From JBFWVD01 sp050246915 (lineage in GTDB: Bacteria; Actinomycetota; Acidimicrobiia; Acidimicrobiales; Ilumatobacteraceae): a DNA stretch of 64,000 nucleotides. This document shows positions 7,620 to 14,351 of this stretch, piece by piece. Within the stretch, counting starts at the first letter, position 1; each line of letters begins with the position of its first letter. Both the position numbers and the translations under genes were made by a program. The notes beneath the pieces were generated by a model, which was not told the DNA's origin, made no database searches, and worked only from the letters and a program-made list of their open reading frames with translations. Where the stretch lies: the NCBI GenBank assembly GCA_050246915.1, contig JBFWVD010000023.1:11232-75231 (forward strand), given 5' to 3'.

Positions 7620-8087
7620 GTGAAGGGCCATGACGCCGTCATCGAAGTGCTCAACGAGACGCTGACCGCAGAGCTCACTGCTGTCAACCAGTATTTCCTC
7701 GATGCGAAGATGCTCTCGAACTGGGGCTACCAGGGTCTCGGCGGGCAGTTCCGGCACGAGTCGATCGACGAGATGAAGGACGCCGACGAACTCATCGATC
7801 GGATCTTGTTCCTCGAGGGCGTTCCCAACCTGCAGCGACTCGATCCGCTACGGATCGGCGAGACGCCACTCGAGAAGCTGCAGGCAGCGTTGGAACTCGA
7901 GGTCGAAGCGATCGAGCGCCTCAATCGTGGCATCGCCCTGTGCGTCACCCACGGAGACGGCGGTAGCCGTGAGTTGCTGGAGAAGATCCTGGTCGGCGAA
8001 GAGAACCATGCGACGTGGTTGCAGAGCCAGCTCCATGCGATCGGGGAGATCGGCGTCGCCAACTACCTGGCCCACCAGCTCAGCTGA
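7620..8087 (+). CDS. bfr: Bacterioferritin
   Basis: A 155-residue ferritin-superfamily protein of normal bacterioferritin length. Ferroxidase and helix motifs include LTAELTAVNQYFLDAKM (helix A Glu and Tyr), HESIDEMKDADELIDR (helix B, with the Met that ligates intersubunit heme in Bfr) and GEENHATWLQSQL (helix D). The start is GTG at 7620 with GGGGAG upstream. Bfr assembles as 24-subunit shells that oxidise and store iron in the cytoplasm. It converges on efeB with a 12 bp gap. There is no encapsulin targeting tail at its C terminus (it ends LAHQLS), so it is expected to be a separate store from the encapsulin cargo downstream. Confidence 0.95.
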   Translation: MKGHDAVIEVLNETLTAELTAVNQYFLDAKMLSNWGYQGLGGQFRHESIDEMKDADELIDRILFLEGVPNLQRLDPLRIGETPLEKLQAALELEVEAIERLNRGIALCVTHGDGGSRELLEKILVGEENHATWLQSQLHAIGEIGVANYLAHQLS

Positions 8088-8099
8088 TCTCGACCAACG

Positions 8100-9350
8100 T
8101 CAGTTCGTGAGCGCGACCGCGAACGGCTCACCACGTTGTGAACGGCCGGGAGGGGCGAAGTAGAAGCCGCCACCGACGGGGCGGATGTACTCCTCGAGCG
8201 CTTCGCCGTTGAGCCGGTTCTGAACCGCCACGAAGCCCTTGGTGAGGCTGCGTTGGAAGCACACGAACAACAGCCCTTGGTCGAGCTGGCCATCGTTGGT
8301 GAACCCCGATGAGTAGCTGAAGCCTCGGCGCAGGATCAGGTTCACATCGGTCTCGGGGGTTCGGGGGTTGGCGAGTCGGATGTGCGCGGTGAGCGGGGTG
8401 ACCGTGCCGTCAGGATCGCTGGCGTAATCGGGGGGAGCCGCTTCGTCGAGAGCTCCGAGCACGGCACCAGTGTCCTTGTGGCGGCCCATGATGAGCTCTT
8501 GGGTGCGAAGGGCGGTGCGATCCCAGAACTCGACGCGGTTGCGGATGATGCGAGCTACTTGGTACGTGCCTCCCACCGCCCATTCGGGTTCGTCATCGCC
8601 GGGCTGGACCCACACGATCTTGTTCATCAGCGCTTCGCTGGTGGCGTCGGGGTTGGCGGTGCCGTCCTTGAAGCCCAGGAGGTTGCGGGTGCTCGTTCGA
8701 CCGGTGCCCATGGTGTTGGGGCGCTGGAACCCGGTCTGCATCCACCGAAGTGTCAGGTGCCGCCGGCTGACCCGCATGAGGCGGCGGAGTGCATGGTGGG
8801 TGGTCTCGTCGGTTCCGCCACAGATCTGGATGAGCAGATCGCCATGACTGCGTGCAGGGTCGGGATCGTCGTTGGGGAAGTTCGGCATGCGGATCAGCTC
8901 GCGCGGCTTGCGTTCGCTGAGACCGAAGCGATCGTCGAACAGCGACGCGCCGAGCGCGACGGTGATGGTGAGATCGTCGGGCTCAGGTGCCATGCCGACG
9001 ATCCCGTTGTCGGGTGGCGGCAGCAATGGATCGCCCTGCGGGAAGGGGATCATCGCGTTGAGCGCGTCGGTCTCGTCGGCGAGTTCGCGCAACAGGTCGC
9101 GCAAGCCCGTGATGTCAGTGGCAGTGGTGTCGAACGCGGCGACGAGTGCTCGAGCGGGACCCGGTGTCACGATGCCGGGCTGATGGATGCCGAGGTGATC
9201 GATAACCGAACCGGTCGACGCAGCAGCTGCAACGTCTGTGCTCTGCCCGTCGCTGCTACTGCAGCTGGCAAGGGCGGTGGCTCCCAAGGCACCGACGGCG
9301 CTCGCTGCGCCAGCACCGAGGAGACGCCGGCGCGAGATGGACCCGGTCAT
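8100..9350 (-). CDS. efeB: Dye-decolorizing heme peroxidase of the EfeB type, Tat-exported
   Basis: A 416-residue DyP-type peroxidase. The N terminus has a twin-arginine signal (SRRRLLGAG, then an alanine-rich segment and LASCSSS), so it is exported folded with heme. The signature GFKDGTANP, with the catalytic Asp, is present, along with RNRVEFWDRT and the C-terminal FVCFQRSLTKGFVAVQNRLN. EfeB oxidises ferrous iron or acts on heme at the cell surface in the EfeUOB uptake system. It begins 10 bp after the efeO stop, forming an efeO-efeB unit. DyP enzymes can also be encapsulin cargo, but this one has an export signal and lacks a targeting tail. Confidence 0.94.
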   Translation of the reverse strand: MTGSISRRRLLGAGAASAVGALGATALASCSSSDGQSTDVAAAASTGSVIDHLGIHQPGIVTPGPARALVAAFDTTATDITGLRDLLRELADETDALNAMIPFPQGDPLLPPPDNGIVGMAPEPDDLTITVALGASLFDDRFGLSERKPRELIRMPNFPNDDPDPARSHGDLLIQICGGTDETTHHALRRLMRVSRRHLTLRWMQTGFQRPNTMGTGRTSTRNLLGFKDGTANPDATSEALMNKIVWVQPGDDEPEWAVGGTYQVARIIRNRVEFWDRTALRTQELIMGRHKDTGAVLGALDEAAPPDYASDPDGTVTPLTAHIRLANPRTPETDVNLILRRGFSYSSGFTNDGQLDQGLLFVCFQRSLTKGFVAVQNRLNGEALEEYIRPVGGGFYFAPPGRSQRGEPFAVALTN

Positions 9351-9360
9351 GATGCTCCGG

Positions 9361-10512
9361 TCATGACGCCACTGTGAGACCGAGCGACCCGGTCACCTGG
9401 CTGAGGGACTCCGACAGCTGGGCCATCGAGGTCTTGAACTTGGCCCGGTCGGCTTCGCTCACGGTCTCGTAGCTCTTGAACCCGGCCCCGTCGCGGTAGG
9501 GGTCGAGCAACGCTCCGACCTCGGTGAACGACGAGGTGATGTCGTCAGCCAGTTGGTTGTTGACGGTGCGCAGGAGCGGCTCGATGAGGTCGAACACCTT
9601 GCGGGAACCGTCGACGTTGGCGGAGAAGGTGACGAGGTCGGTGTGGGAGTAGCGCTCCTCCTCGCCGGTGATCTTGGTCTGGGCGGCCTCTTCGATGAGG
9701 GCCGCGGCGCCGTTGGTCATGACTTGGGGCTGGATGGTGACGGACTTGATGTTGGCGATCAGTTCGGCGATGTCCGCGTCGAGGCGGTCGGCCAGAGCGG
9801 GCAGATCGACCGTGGCACCGTCGATGGTGCCCTGCGCCCACAGGCCGTACTCGATGGCGTGGAAGCCGGTGAACTCCGGGTCGGCTTCGGCCTTCTCGAA
9901 GTCGTCAGCGCGGCTGTCGATGACGCCATCAGCGTCAGGGAACAGCTCGGCCACCGGCTCGATGAGCTCCCACGGAATACGAACCTCGGCGTACAGCGAC
10001 TTGGCCAGTTCGGTGTCACCGGCGCGTACGGCGTCGGTGAACTTCGTCGTACCCGATTGCAGCAACGCGACTTGCTCGTTGACGTAGGCCTGATACTGCG
10101 CTGTCGCCTCGGCGAGTTCAGCGGCGTCGACCACGGTGCTCGCCGGCGCGGCGGCACCATCACCGGTCACGGTGAGTTTCGCCCGTGGATCCGACGGTGC
10201 ACCACAGATGATCTCGTAGGAGCCAGCCGGAAGGGTGATCGTGTACGTGCCGGTCTTGCCGGCCTCGACGAACTCCTCGGCCAGGATCTCCGGTGCCGGG
10301 GACAAGATCTCGAACTCGGCCTTGTCCTCGGTGGAGTTGGACACCTCGAACGTCACCGCGCCGGCCGCCGCTGAGAGCGCGAGCGGATCGCATCCGTTCG
10401 CGGTGAGCGTCACCTTCGTGGCGGCGGCGTCCGTGGACGACGAAGCGTCATCACCACACGCGGCCCCCAACAACAACAGCCCGACGGCGGTTCCGATCAC
10501 AGCTCGTGTCAC
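9361..10512 (-). CDS. efeO: EfeO iron-uptake lipoprotein (cupredoxin plus M75/imelysin domain)
   Basis: A 383-residue protein started by GTG at 10512, with GGAG 8 bases upstream. The signal GLLLLGAAC gives a lipobox Cys at residue 19, so it is a cell-surface lipoprotein. A cupredoxin-like domain follows (conserved NGCDP and EIICGAP), then the EfeO/M75 domain with the HxxE motif FHAIEYGLW. EfeO delivers iron to the EfeU permease. The promoter region carries a TAGG-N4-CCTA palindrome. No efeU permease gene is in the window, so the permease is absent or encoded elsewhere. Confidence 0.94.
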   Translation of the reverse strand: MTRAVIGTAVGLLLLGAACGDDASSSTDAAATKVTLTANGCDPLALSAAAGAVTFEVSNSTEDKAEFEILSPAPEILAEEFVEAGKTGTYTITLPAGSYEIICGAPSDPRAKLTVTGDGAAAPASTVVDAAELAEATAQYQAYVNEQVALLQSGTTKFTDAVRAGDTELAKSLYAEVRIPWELIEPVAELFPDADGVIDSRADDFEKAEADPEFTGFHAIEYGLWAQGTIDGATVDLPALADRLDADIAELIANIKSVTIQPQVMTNGAAALIEEAAQTKITGEEERYSHTDLVTFSANVDGSRKVFDLIEPLLRTVNNQLADDITSSFTEVGALLDPYRDGAGFKSYETVSEADRAKFKTSMAQLSESLSQVTGSLGLTVAS

Positions 10513-10556
10513 GTGTATGGCTCCTTGTTCTGATGTGATGGAAGCTACAACCAACA

Positions 10557-10587
10557 ACAGTAGGCGCGCCTAACGAAGTGTGGTCAA
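10557..10587 (-). promoter_or_regulatory. efeO promoter with embedded DtxR-type operator (site 2)
   Basis: On the minus strand, TTGACC (10582-10587) and TACTGT (10557-10562) could be -35 and -10 elements with 19 bp between them. The perfect palindrome TAGGCGCGCCTA at 10561-10572 lies in the spacer and overlaps the -10. This is the layout of a repressor-controlled promoter. The palindrome shares TAGG-N4-CCTA with the sites at 7191 and 10663. Confidence 0.6.
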
Positions 10588-10662
10588 ATCGCCTTCAGTG
10601 GGGGAGAGCGCCTACATGCGTCACGCCGGATCATGGGGTTGTGTGTACCGATCGACGTATGT

Positions 10663-10674
10663 TAGGGATACCTA
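10663..10674. promoter_or_regulatory. DtxR-type operator TAGGGATACCTA (site 3), upstream of the encapsulin operon
   Basis: TAGG-GATA-CCTA has the same core as the other two sites, with 10 of 12 positions symmetric. It lies 236 bp before the encapsulated-ferritin start and 151 bp upstream of the efeO start, in the divergent region. Repression or activation cannot be told from sequence. Confidence 0.6.
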
Positions 10675-10730
10675 TCACACAGGCAGGCAGGCGTGCGCCA
10701 TTCGGCGCTGAGAGAGACGAGGTGGAGCGC

Positions 10731-10778
10731 GTGAGCAGCATCGAACTCGTCCTCCAGGCCCGCCAGCTCCAGCCGTGA
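10731..10778 (+). CDS. Possible 15-residue leader ORF in the encapsulin operon leader
   Basis: GTG at 10731 follows GAGGTGGAG, and the frame ends with TGA at 10776-10778 after 15 codons. The stop abuts the first base of a perfect hairpin at 10779. The position resembles a leader peptide, but there is no run of a special codon and the ORF may be fortuitous. Confidence 0.25.
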   Translation: MSSIELVLQARQLQP

Positions 10779-10888
10779 CCGTGCGCATTCCGCACGGGCT
10801 CCTGGTGCGATGCGCGCGGCCCCATCCCCAACGGGTGGTCGTTTGGGGATCACTCCGACGGGGTAGTGGGCCGATGCCGCGACGGCCC
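10779..10888 (+). promoter_or_regulatory. Structured 5' leader: three consecutive hairpins before the encapsulin operon
   Basis: Hairpin 1 pairs CCGTGCG (10779-10785) with CGCACGG (10791-10797) around a 5-base loop. Hairpin 2 pairs ATCCCCAA (10825-10832) with TTGGGGAT (10844-10851). Hairpin 3 pairs GGGCCG (10868-10873) with CGGCCC (10883-10888). All arms are perfect. The last ends 21 bases before the ATG at 10910. None is followed by a T-run, so these are not simple terminators. The 300-plus bases between efeO and the ferritin otherwise hold no gene. Confidence 0.45.
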
Positions 10889-10909
10889 GCTTCACGAGGA
10901 GAGTTCCCC

Positions 10910-11290
10910 ATGCCCGACAGTGCATACCTGCACGAGCCTGCGAAGTCGCTGAGCAAGCGAACGATCGATCGACACCGCGCCCTCGAATCGATCCAGGAGG
11001 AACTGCAGGCCGTCGACTGGTACGACCAGCGCGTCGAAGCGACCAGCGATCCGGAGCTTGCCGCCCTGCTCGCGCACAACCGTGACGAGGAGAAGGAACA
11101 TGCCGCGATGCTCCTGGAGTGGTTGCGTCGCAACGACTCCGGATTCGATCGCCATCTGCGGACCTATCTGTTCACCACGGCATCGATCACGACGTTGGAG
11201 TCGGGCGCGACCAGCGATGGTCCCCGCGCCAAGACGGCCTCGCCCGATGAGTCGCTCGGCATCGGCAGTCTGAAGGCGGTGAAGGCATGA
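10910..11290 (+). CDS. Encapsulated ferritin (EncFtn), encapsulin cargo
   Basis: A 126-residue ferritin-like protein of the encapsulated class, which forms a two-helix unit and builds its ferroxidase site at a dimer interface. Residues matching the characterised site are E31 (in QEELQAVDWYDQR), E61 and H64 (in RDEEKEHAAMLLEWLRR). The C-terminal tail ESLGIGSLKAVKA is a clear encapsulin targeting peptide, separated from the core by a Gly/Ser/Thr-rich linker. The start at 10910 has GAGGAGAG upstream; the upstream frame to 10775 is the leader. Its TGA overlaps the encapsulin ATG. It should oxidise iron for storage inside the shell. Confidence 0.95.
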   Translation: MPDSAYLHEPAKSLSKRTIDRHRALESIQEELQAVDWYDQRVEATSDPELAALLAHNRDEEKEHAAMLLEWLRRNDSGFDRHLRTYLFTTASITTLESGATSDGPRAKTASPDESLGIGSLKAVKA

Positions 11291-12090
11291 GTCACCTGCT
11301 GCGTTCCCATGCACCGATCAGCAGCGAGGCGTGGCGTGTCATCGATGAGGAGACGCATGATCGATTGATCCCGTCACTGGCTGCCCGCAGACTGGTGGAC
11401 TTCAGTGGGCCGCTCGGATGGGGATACTCGTCGACGACGTTCGGCCGGGTGACCGAGGTCGAACCTCCGGTGGAGGGCCTGCGCTCCGCTCAACGTGTCG
11501 TCGTTCCTGTCGTCGAACTCCGAGCCGACTTCACGATCGCACGCTCGCAGCTGCGCGACCTCGAACGTGATGCGCGCGGTATCGATCTCGGCTCACTCGA
11601 CGAGGCTGCAGAACGAATCGCCCGGGCCGAGAACATCTCGGTGCTCGACGGATGGGCCGCTGCAGGAATTGCCGGGATCGCTGAATCGTCGTCGATCCCG
11701 CCACTCTCAGTCGGCGCCGATTACTCGACCTACCCGGCGGTCGTCGCCCACGGGGTAGAGCAACTCCTCTCCGGCGGAGTCGACGGCCCGTTCGCTCTCG
11801 CTTTGGCGCCCGAGGCGTACACGGGCGTGCTCGAGTCGACCGAACGTGGAGGCCTGCTGGTCCTCGACCACCTCCGCGAGATTCTGGGCGGCCCGATCGT
11901 GCGCGCTCCGGGCCTCGTTGGCGCCGTGGTGCTGAGCATGCGCGGCGGCGACTTCCTGTTCGAATCGGGGCAGGACCTCTCCGTCGGCTACGACCGCTAC
12001 GACGCCGACGAACTCCATTTGTTCATCGAGGAGAGCTTCACGTTCCGCGTCGTCACGCCTGAAGCCGCCGTGCGAATGACGACGGTGTGA
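11287..12090 (+). CDS. Family 1 encapsulin nanocompartment shell protein
   Basis: A 267-residue HK97-fold shell protein of typical family 1 length. Recognisable segments include LLRSHAPISSEAWRVIDEE at the N terminus (cargo-binding helix region), PVVELRADFTIARSQL, GRDxxS-type LESTERGGLLVLDHLREIL, and the C-terminal GGDFLFESGQDLSVGYDRYD and FIEESFTFRVVTPEAAV. The ATG overlaps the ferritin stop as ATGA, so translation is coupled to the cargo. The compartment would be a cytoplasmic iron store. Expression is probably iron-linked through the site at 10663. Confidence 0.96.
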   Translation: MSHLLRSHAPISSEAWRVIDEETHDRLIPSLAARRLVDFSGPLGWGYSSTTFGRVTEVEPPVEGLRSAQRVVVPVVELRADFTIARSQLRDLERDARGIDLGSLDEAAERIARAENISVLDGWAAAGIAGIAESSSIPPLSVGADYSTYPAVVAHGVEQLLSGGVDGPFALALAPEAYTGVLESTERGGLLVLDHLREILGGPIVRAPGLVGAVVLSMRGGDFLFESGQDLSVGYDRYDADELHLFIEESFTFRVVTPEAAVRMTTV

Positions 12091-12149
12091 GCCAACGCTG
12101 CCCGACGTCTCGACGTTTGGGTCATCGGCGCGCGGGGAACGCTCGGGCG

Positions 12150-14351
12150 ATGCCACGACAAGATCTGCTCGGACCGTCCACGATCAGCGGAGAGGAAGTG
12201 CAGGCAGCTCCCAGCCATGTGTGGCCAGGGGAGTGGGCTCCGTTGGGAGCGACGTTCGATGGTGTCGGCACCAACTTCGCGGTGTTCTCGGAGGTGGCGG
12301 AGCGCATCGAGTTGTGCTTGTTCGACGCCGACGGAGCGGAGGTGCGCATCCCTCTGCCGGAGCGGACCGGAGCGGTGTGGCACGGCTACTTCCCCGAGGT
12401 GCGTGATGGTCAGCGCTACGGGTTTCGTGTCCACGGACCGTTCGATCCAGCGAACGGACAGCGGTGCAATCCGGCCAAGTTGTTGCTCGACCCCTACGCC
12501 AAGGCCGTTGCCGGGGAAGTGGTGTGGGACTCAGCGGTCTTCTCCTATCCCTTCGGTGATCCCGATGGACTCGACGAGCGCGACTCGGCCCCGTTCGTGC
12601 CGCGATCGGTGGTGGTGAACCCCTACTTCGACTGGGGAGCCGATCGGCTCCTGCGCGTGCCGTGGGCCGACACGGTGATCTACGAGGCGCACGTGAAGGG
12701 AGCGACGGTGCGGCATCCGTCCATTCCTGAGGAACTGCGCGGCACATACGGGGGCATCGCCCATCCCGCGTTCATCGAACATCTCGTCGGTCTGGGCGTC
12801 ACGACGCTCGAGCTGATGCCGGTGCACCAATTCGTGCACGACGGCCATCTCGTGGAACGCGGTGCGCGCAACTACTGGGGATACAACTCGATCGGCTTCT
12901 TGGCTCCGCACAACGAGTACGGACAGCGCGACGATCCCACCCAGTTGGTGCAGAGCTTCAAGTCGATGGTGAAGACGCTGCACGCCGCCGGGATCGAAGT
13001 GATCCTCGACGTCGTGTACAACCACACCGCCGAAGGCAATCACCTCGGCCCCACGCTGAGCATGCGAGGGTTCGACAACGCTTCGTATTACCGGCTCGTG
13101 GATGGCGATCAGCGCTACTACATGGACTACACGGGCACCGGCAACACCTTGAACATGCGCAACGCCTATGTCCTGCAGTTGGTCATGGACAGCCTGCGCT
13201 ACTGGGTGACGGAGATGCATGTCGACGGCTTCCGCTTCGACCTCGCCGCCGCCCTGGCGAGGTCGCTGCACGAGGTGGATCGGCTCTCGGCGTTCTTCGA
13301 TCTGGTCCAACAAGATCCGGTGGTGTCACGGGTGAAGATGATCGCGGAACCGTGGGATGTGGGCGAGGGCGGCTACCACGTCGGCAACTTCCCGGCGTTG
13401 TGGGCGGAGTGGAACGGTCGCTACCGCGACTGCGTTCGCGATCATTGGGCCGGCGCGCCCCAGGGTCTCGGCGAGTTCGCCTATCGGATCAGCGGCTCGA
13501 GCGATCTGTATGAAGCGGCCGGACGACGCCCGCACGCCAGCATCAATTTCGTGACGGCGCATGACGGGTTCACCTTGCGCGATCTCGTGTCGTACAACGA
13601 GCGACACAACGAAGCGAACGGCGAGGACAACAACGACGGCGAGTCGCACAACCGGAGCTGGAACTGCGGACAGGAGGGGCCCACCGACGACGAGACCGTC
13701 AACGCGCTGAGGTCTCGACAACAACGCAACATCCTCGCCACGTTGCTGCTGTCCCAGGGAGTCCCGATGATCCTCGGAGGGGACGAGATCGGCCGGACGC
13801 AGCTCGGCAACAACAACGGCTATTGCCAGGACAACGAGCTGTCGTGGTTCGACTGGGACGCGGCCGACGCCGATCTGCTCGAGTTCACCAAGCGAGTGAT
13901 AGCGCTGCGGCGAACGCATCGCGTGCTGCGCCGGCGGACGTTCTTCCAGGGCAGGGCAATCCACGGCAAGGACGTCGGGGACATCGCCTGGTTCAACCCT
14001 GATGGGATCGAGATGTCCGACGATGAGTGGCAACGCAGCGATGCGAACGCGCTCGGCGTGTTCCTCAACGGCGACCAGCTCGAGGTCGACACGCGCGGCG
14101 AGGCGAATATCGATGACTCGTTCCTCATCCTCATCAACGCTGGTGGGGATGAGCGATCGTTCACGGTGCCGGAGTCGCTTCGTGATCGGCCGTGGCACAT
14201 CGAGATCGACACGAGCGCCATCGACGCTGGGGTTGCTGGCACCGGCGCTGTCGACGCGAGCCGGCGAGATCGCGGGTCGGAGTCGATCGATCCAGCCGCG
14301 CCGCTGCAGTTGGTGGGCCGCAGTCTGATGGTGCTCCGGCGGGACGCGTGA
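12150..14351 (+). CDS. glgX: Glycogen debranching enzyme (isoamylase type)
   Basis: A 733-residue GH13 enzyme with an N-terminal CBM48-like domain (GATFDGVGTNFAVFSE) and a catalytic barrel. Catalytic motifs are VDGFRFDLA (nucleophile Asp), MIAEPWDVG (acid Glu) and TAHDGFTLRDLVSY (third carboxylate). It hydrolyses alpha-1,6 branches of glycogen or limit dextrins. ATG 12150 is preferred; a GTG near 12197 would also keep the domain intact. The gene begins 59 bp after encapsulin. Its stop overlaps the treY GTG, so glgX, treY and treZ are translationally coupled and supply maltooligosaccharides for trehalose synthesis. Confidence 0.94.
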   Translation: MPRQDLLGPSTISGEEVQAAPSHVWPGEWAPLGATFDGVGTNFAVFSEVAERIELCLFDADGAEVRIPLPERTGAVWHGYFPEVRDGQRYGFRVHGPFDPANGQRCNPAKLLLDPYAKAVAGEVVWDSAVFSYPFGDPDGLDERDSAPFVPRSVVVNPYFDWGADRLLRVPWADTVIYEAHVKGATVRHPSIPEELRGTYGGIAHPAFIEHLVGLGVTTLELMPVHQFVHDGHLVERGARNYWGYNSIGFLAPHNEYGQRDDPTQLVQSFKSMVKTLHAAGIEVILDVVYNHTAEGNHLGPTLSMRGFDNASYYRLVDGDQRYYMDYTGTGNTLNMRNAYVLQLVMDSLRYWVTEMHVDGFRFDLAAALARSLHEVDRLSAFFDLVQQDPVVSRVKMIAEPWDVGEGGYHVGNFPALWAEWNGRYRDCVRDHWAGAPQGLGEFAYRISGSSDLYEAAGRRPHASINFVTAHDGFTLRDLVSYNERHNEANGEDNNDGESHNRSWNCGQEGPTDDETVNALRSRQQRNILATLLLSQGVPMILGGDEIGRTQLGNNNGYCQDNELSWFDWDAADADLLEFTKRVIALRRTHRVLRRRTFFQGRAIHGKDVGDIAWFNPDGIEMSDDEWQRSDANALGVFLNGDQLEVDTRGEANIDDSFLILINAGGDERSFTVPESLRDRPWHIEIDTSAIDAGVAGTGAVDASRRDRGSESIDPAAPLQLVGRSLMVLRRDA

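Noticed and set aside
8100..9350. EfeB as encapsulin cargo
   Set aside because: It has a Tat export signal, pairs with efeO, and its C terminus lacks a targeting peptide.
12091..12149. Third copy of the intergenic repeat
   Set aside because: Only about 12 bases (CTCGACGTTTGG) are shared with copy B; too short to call.
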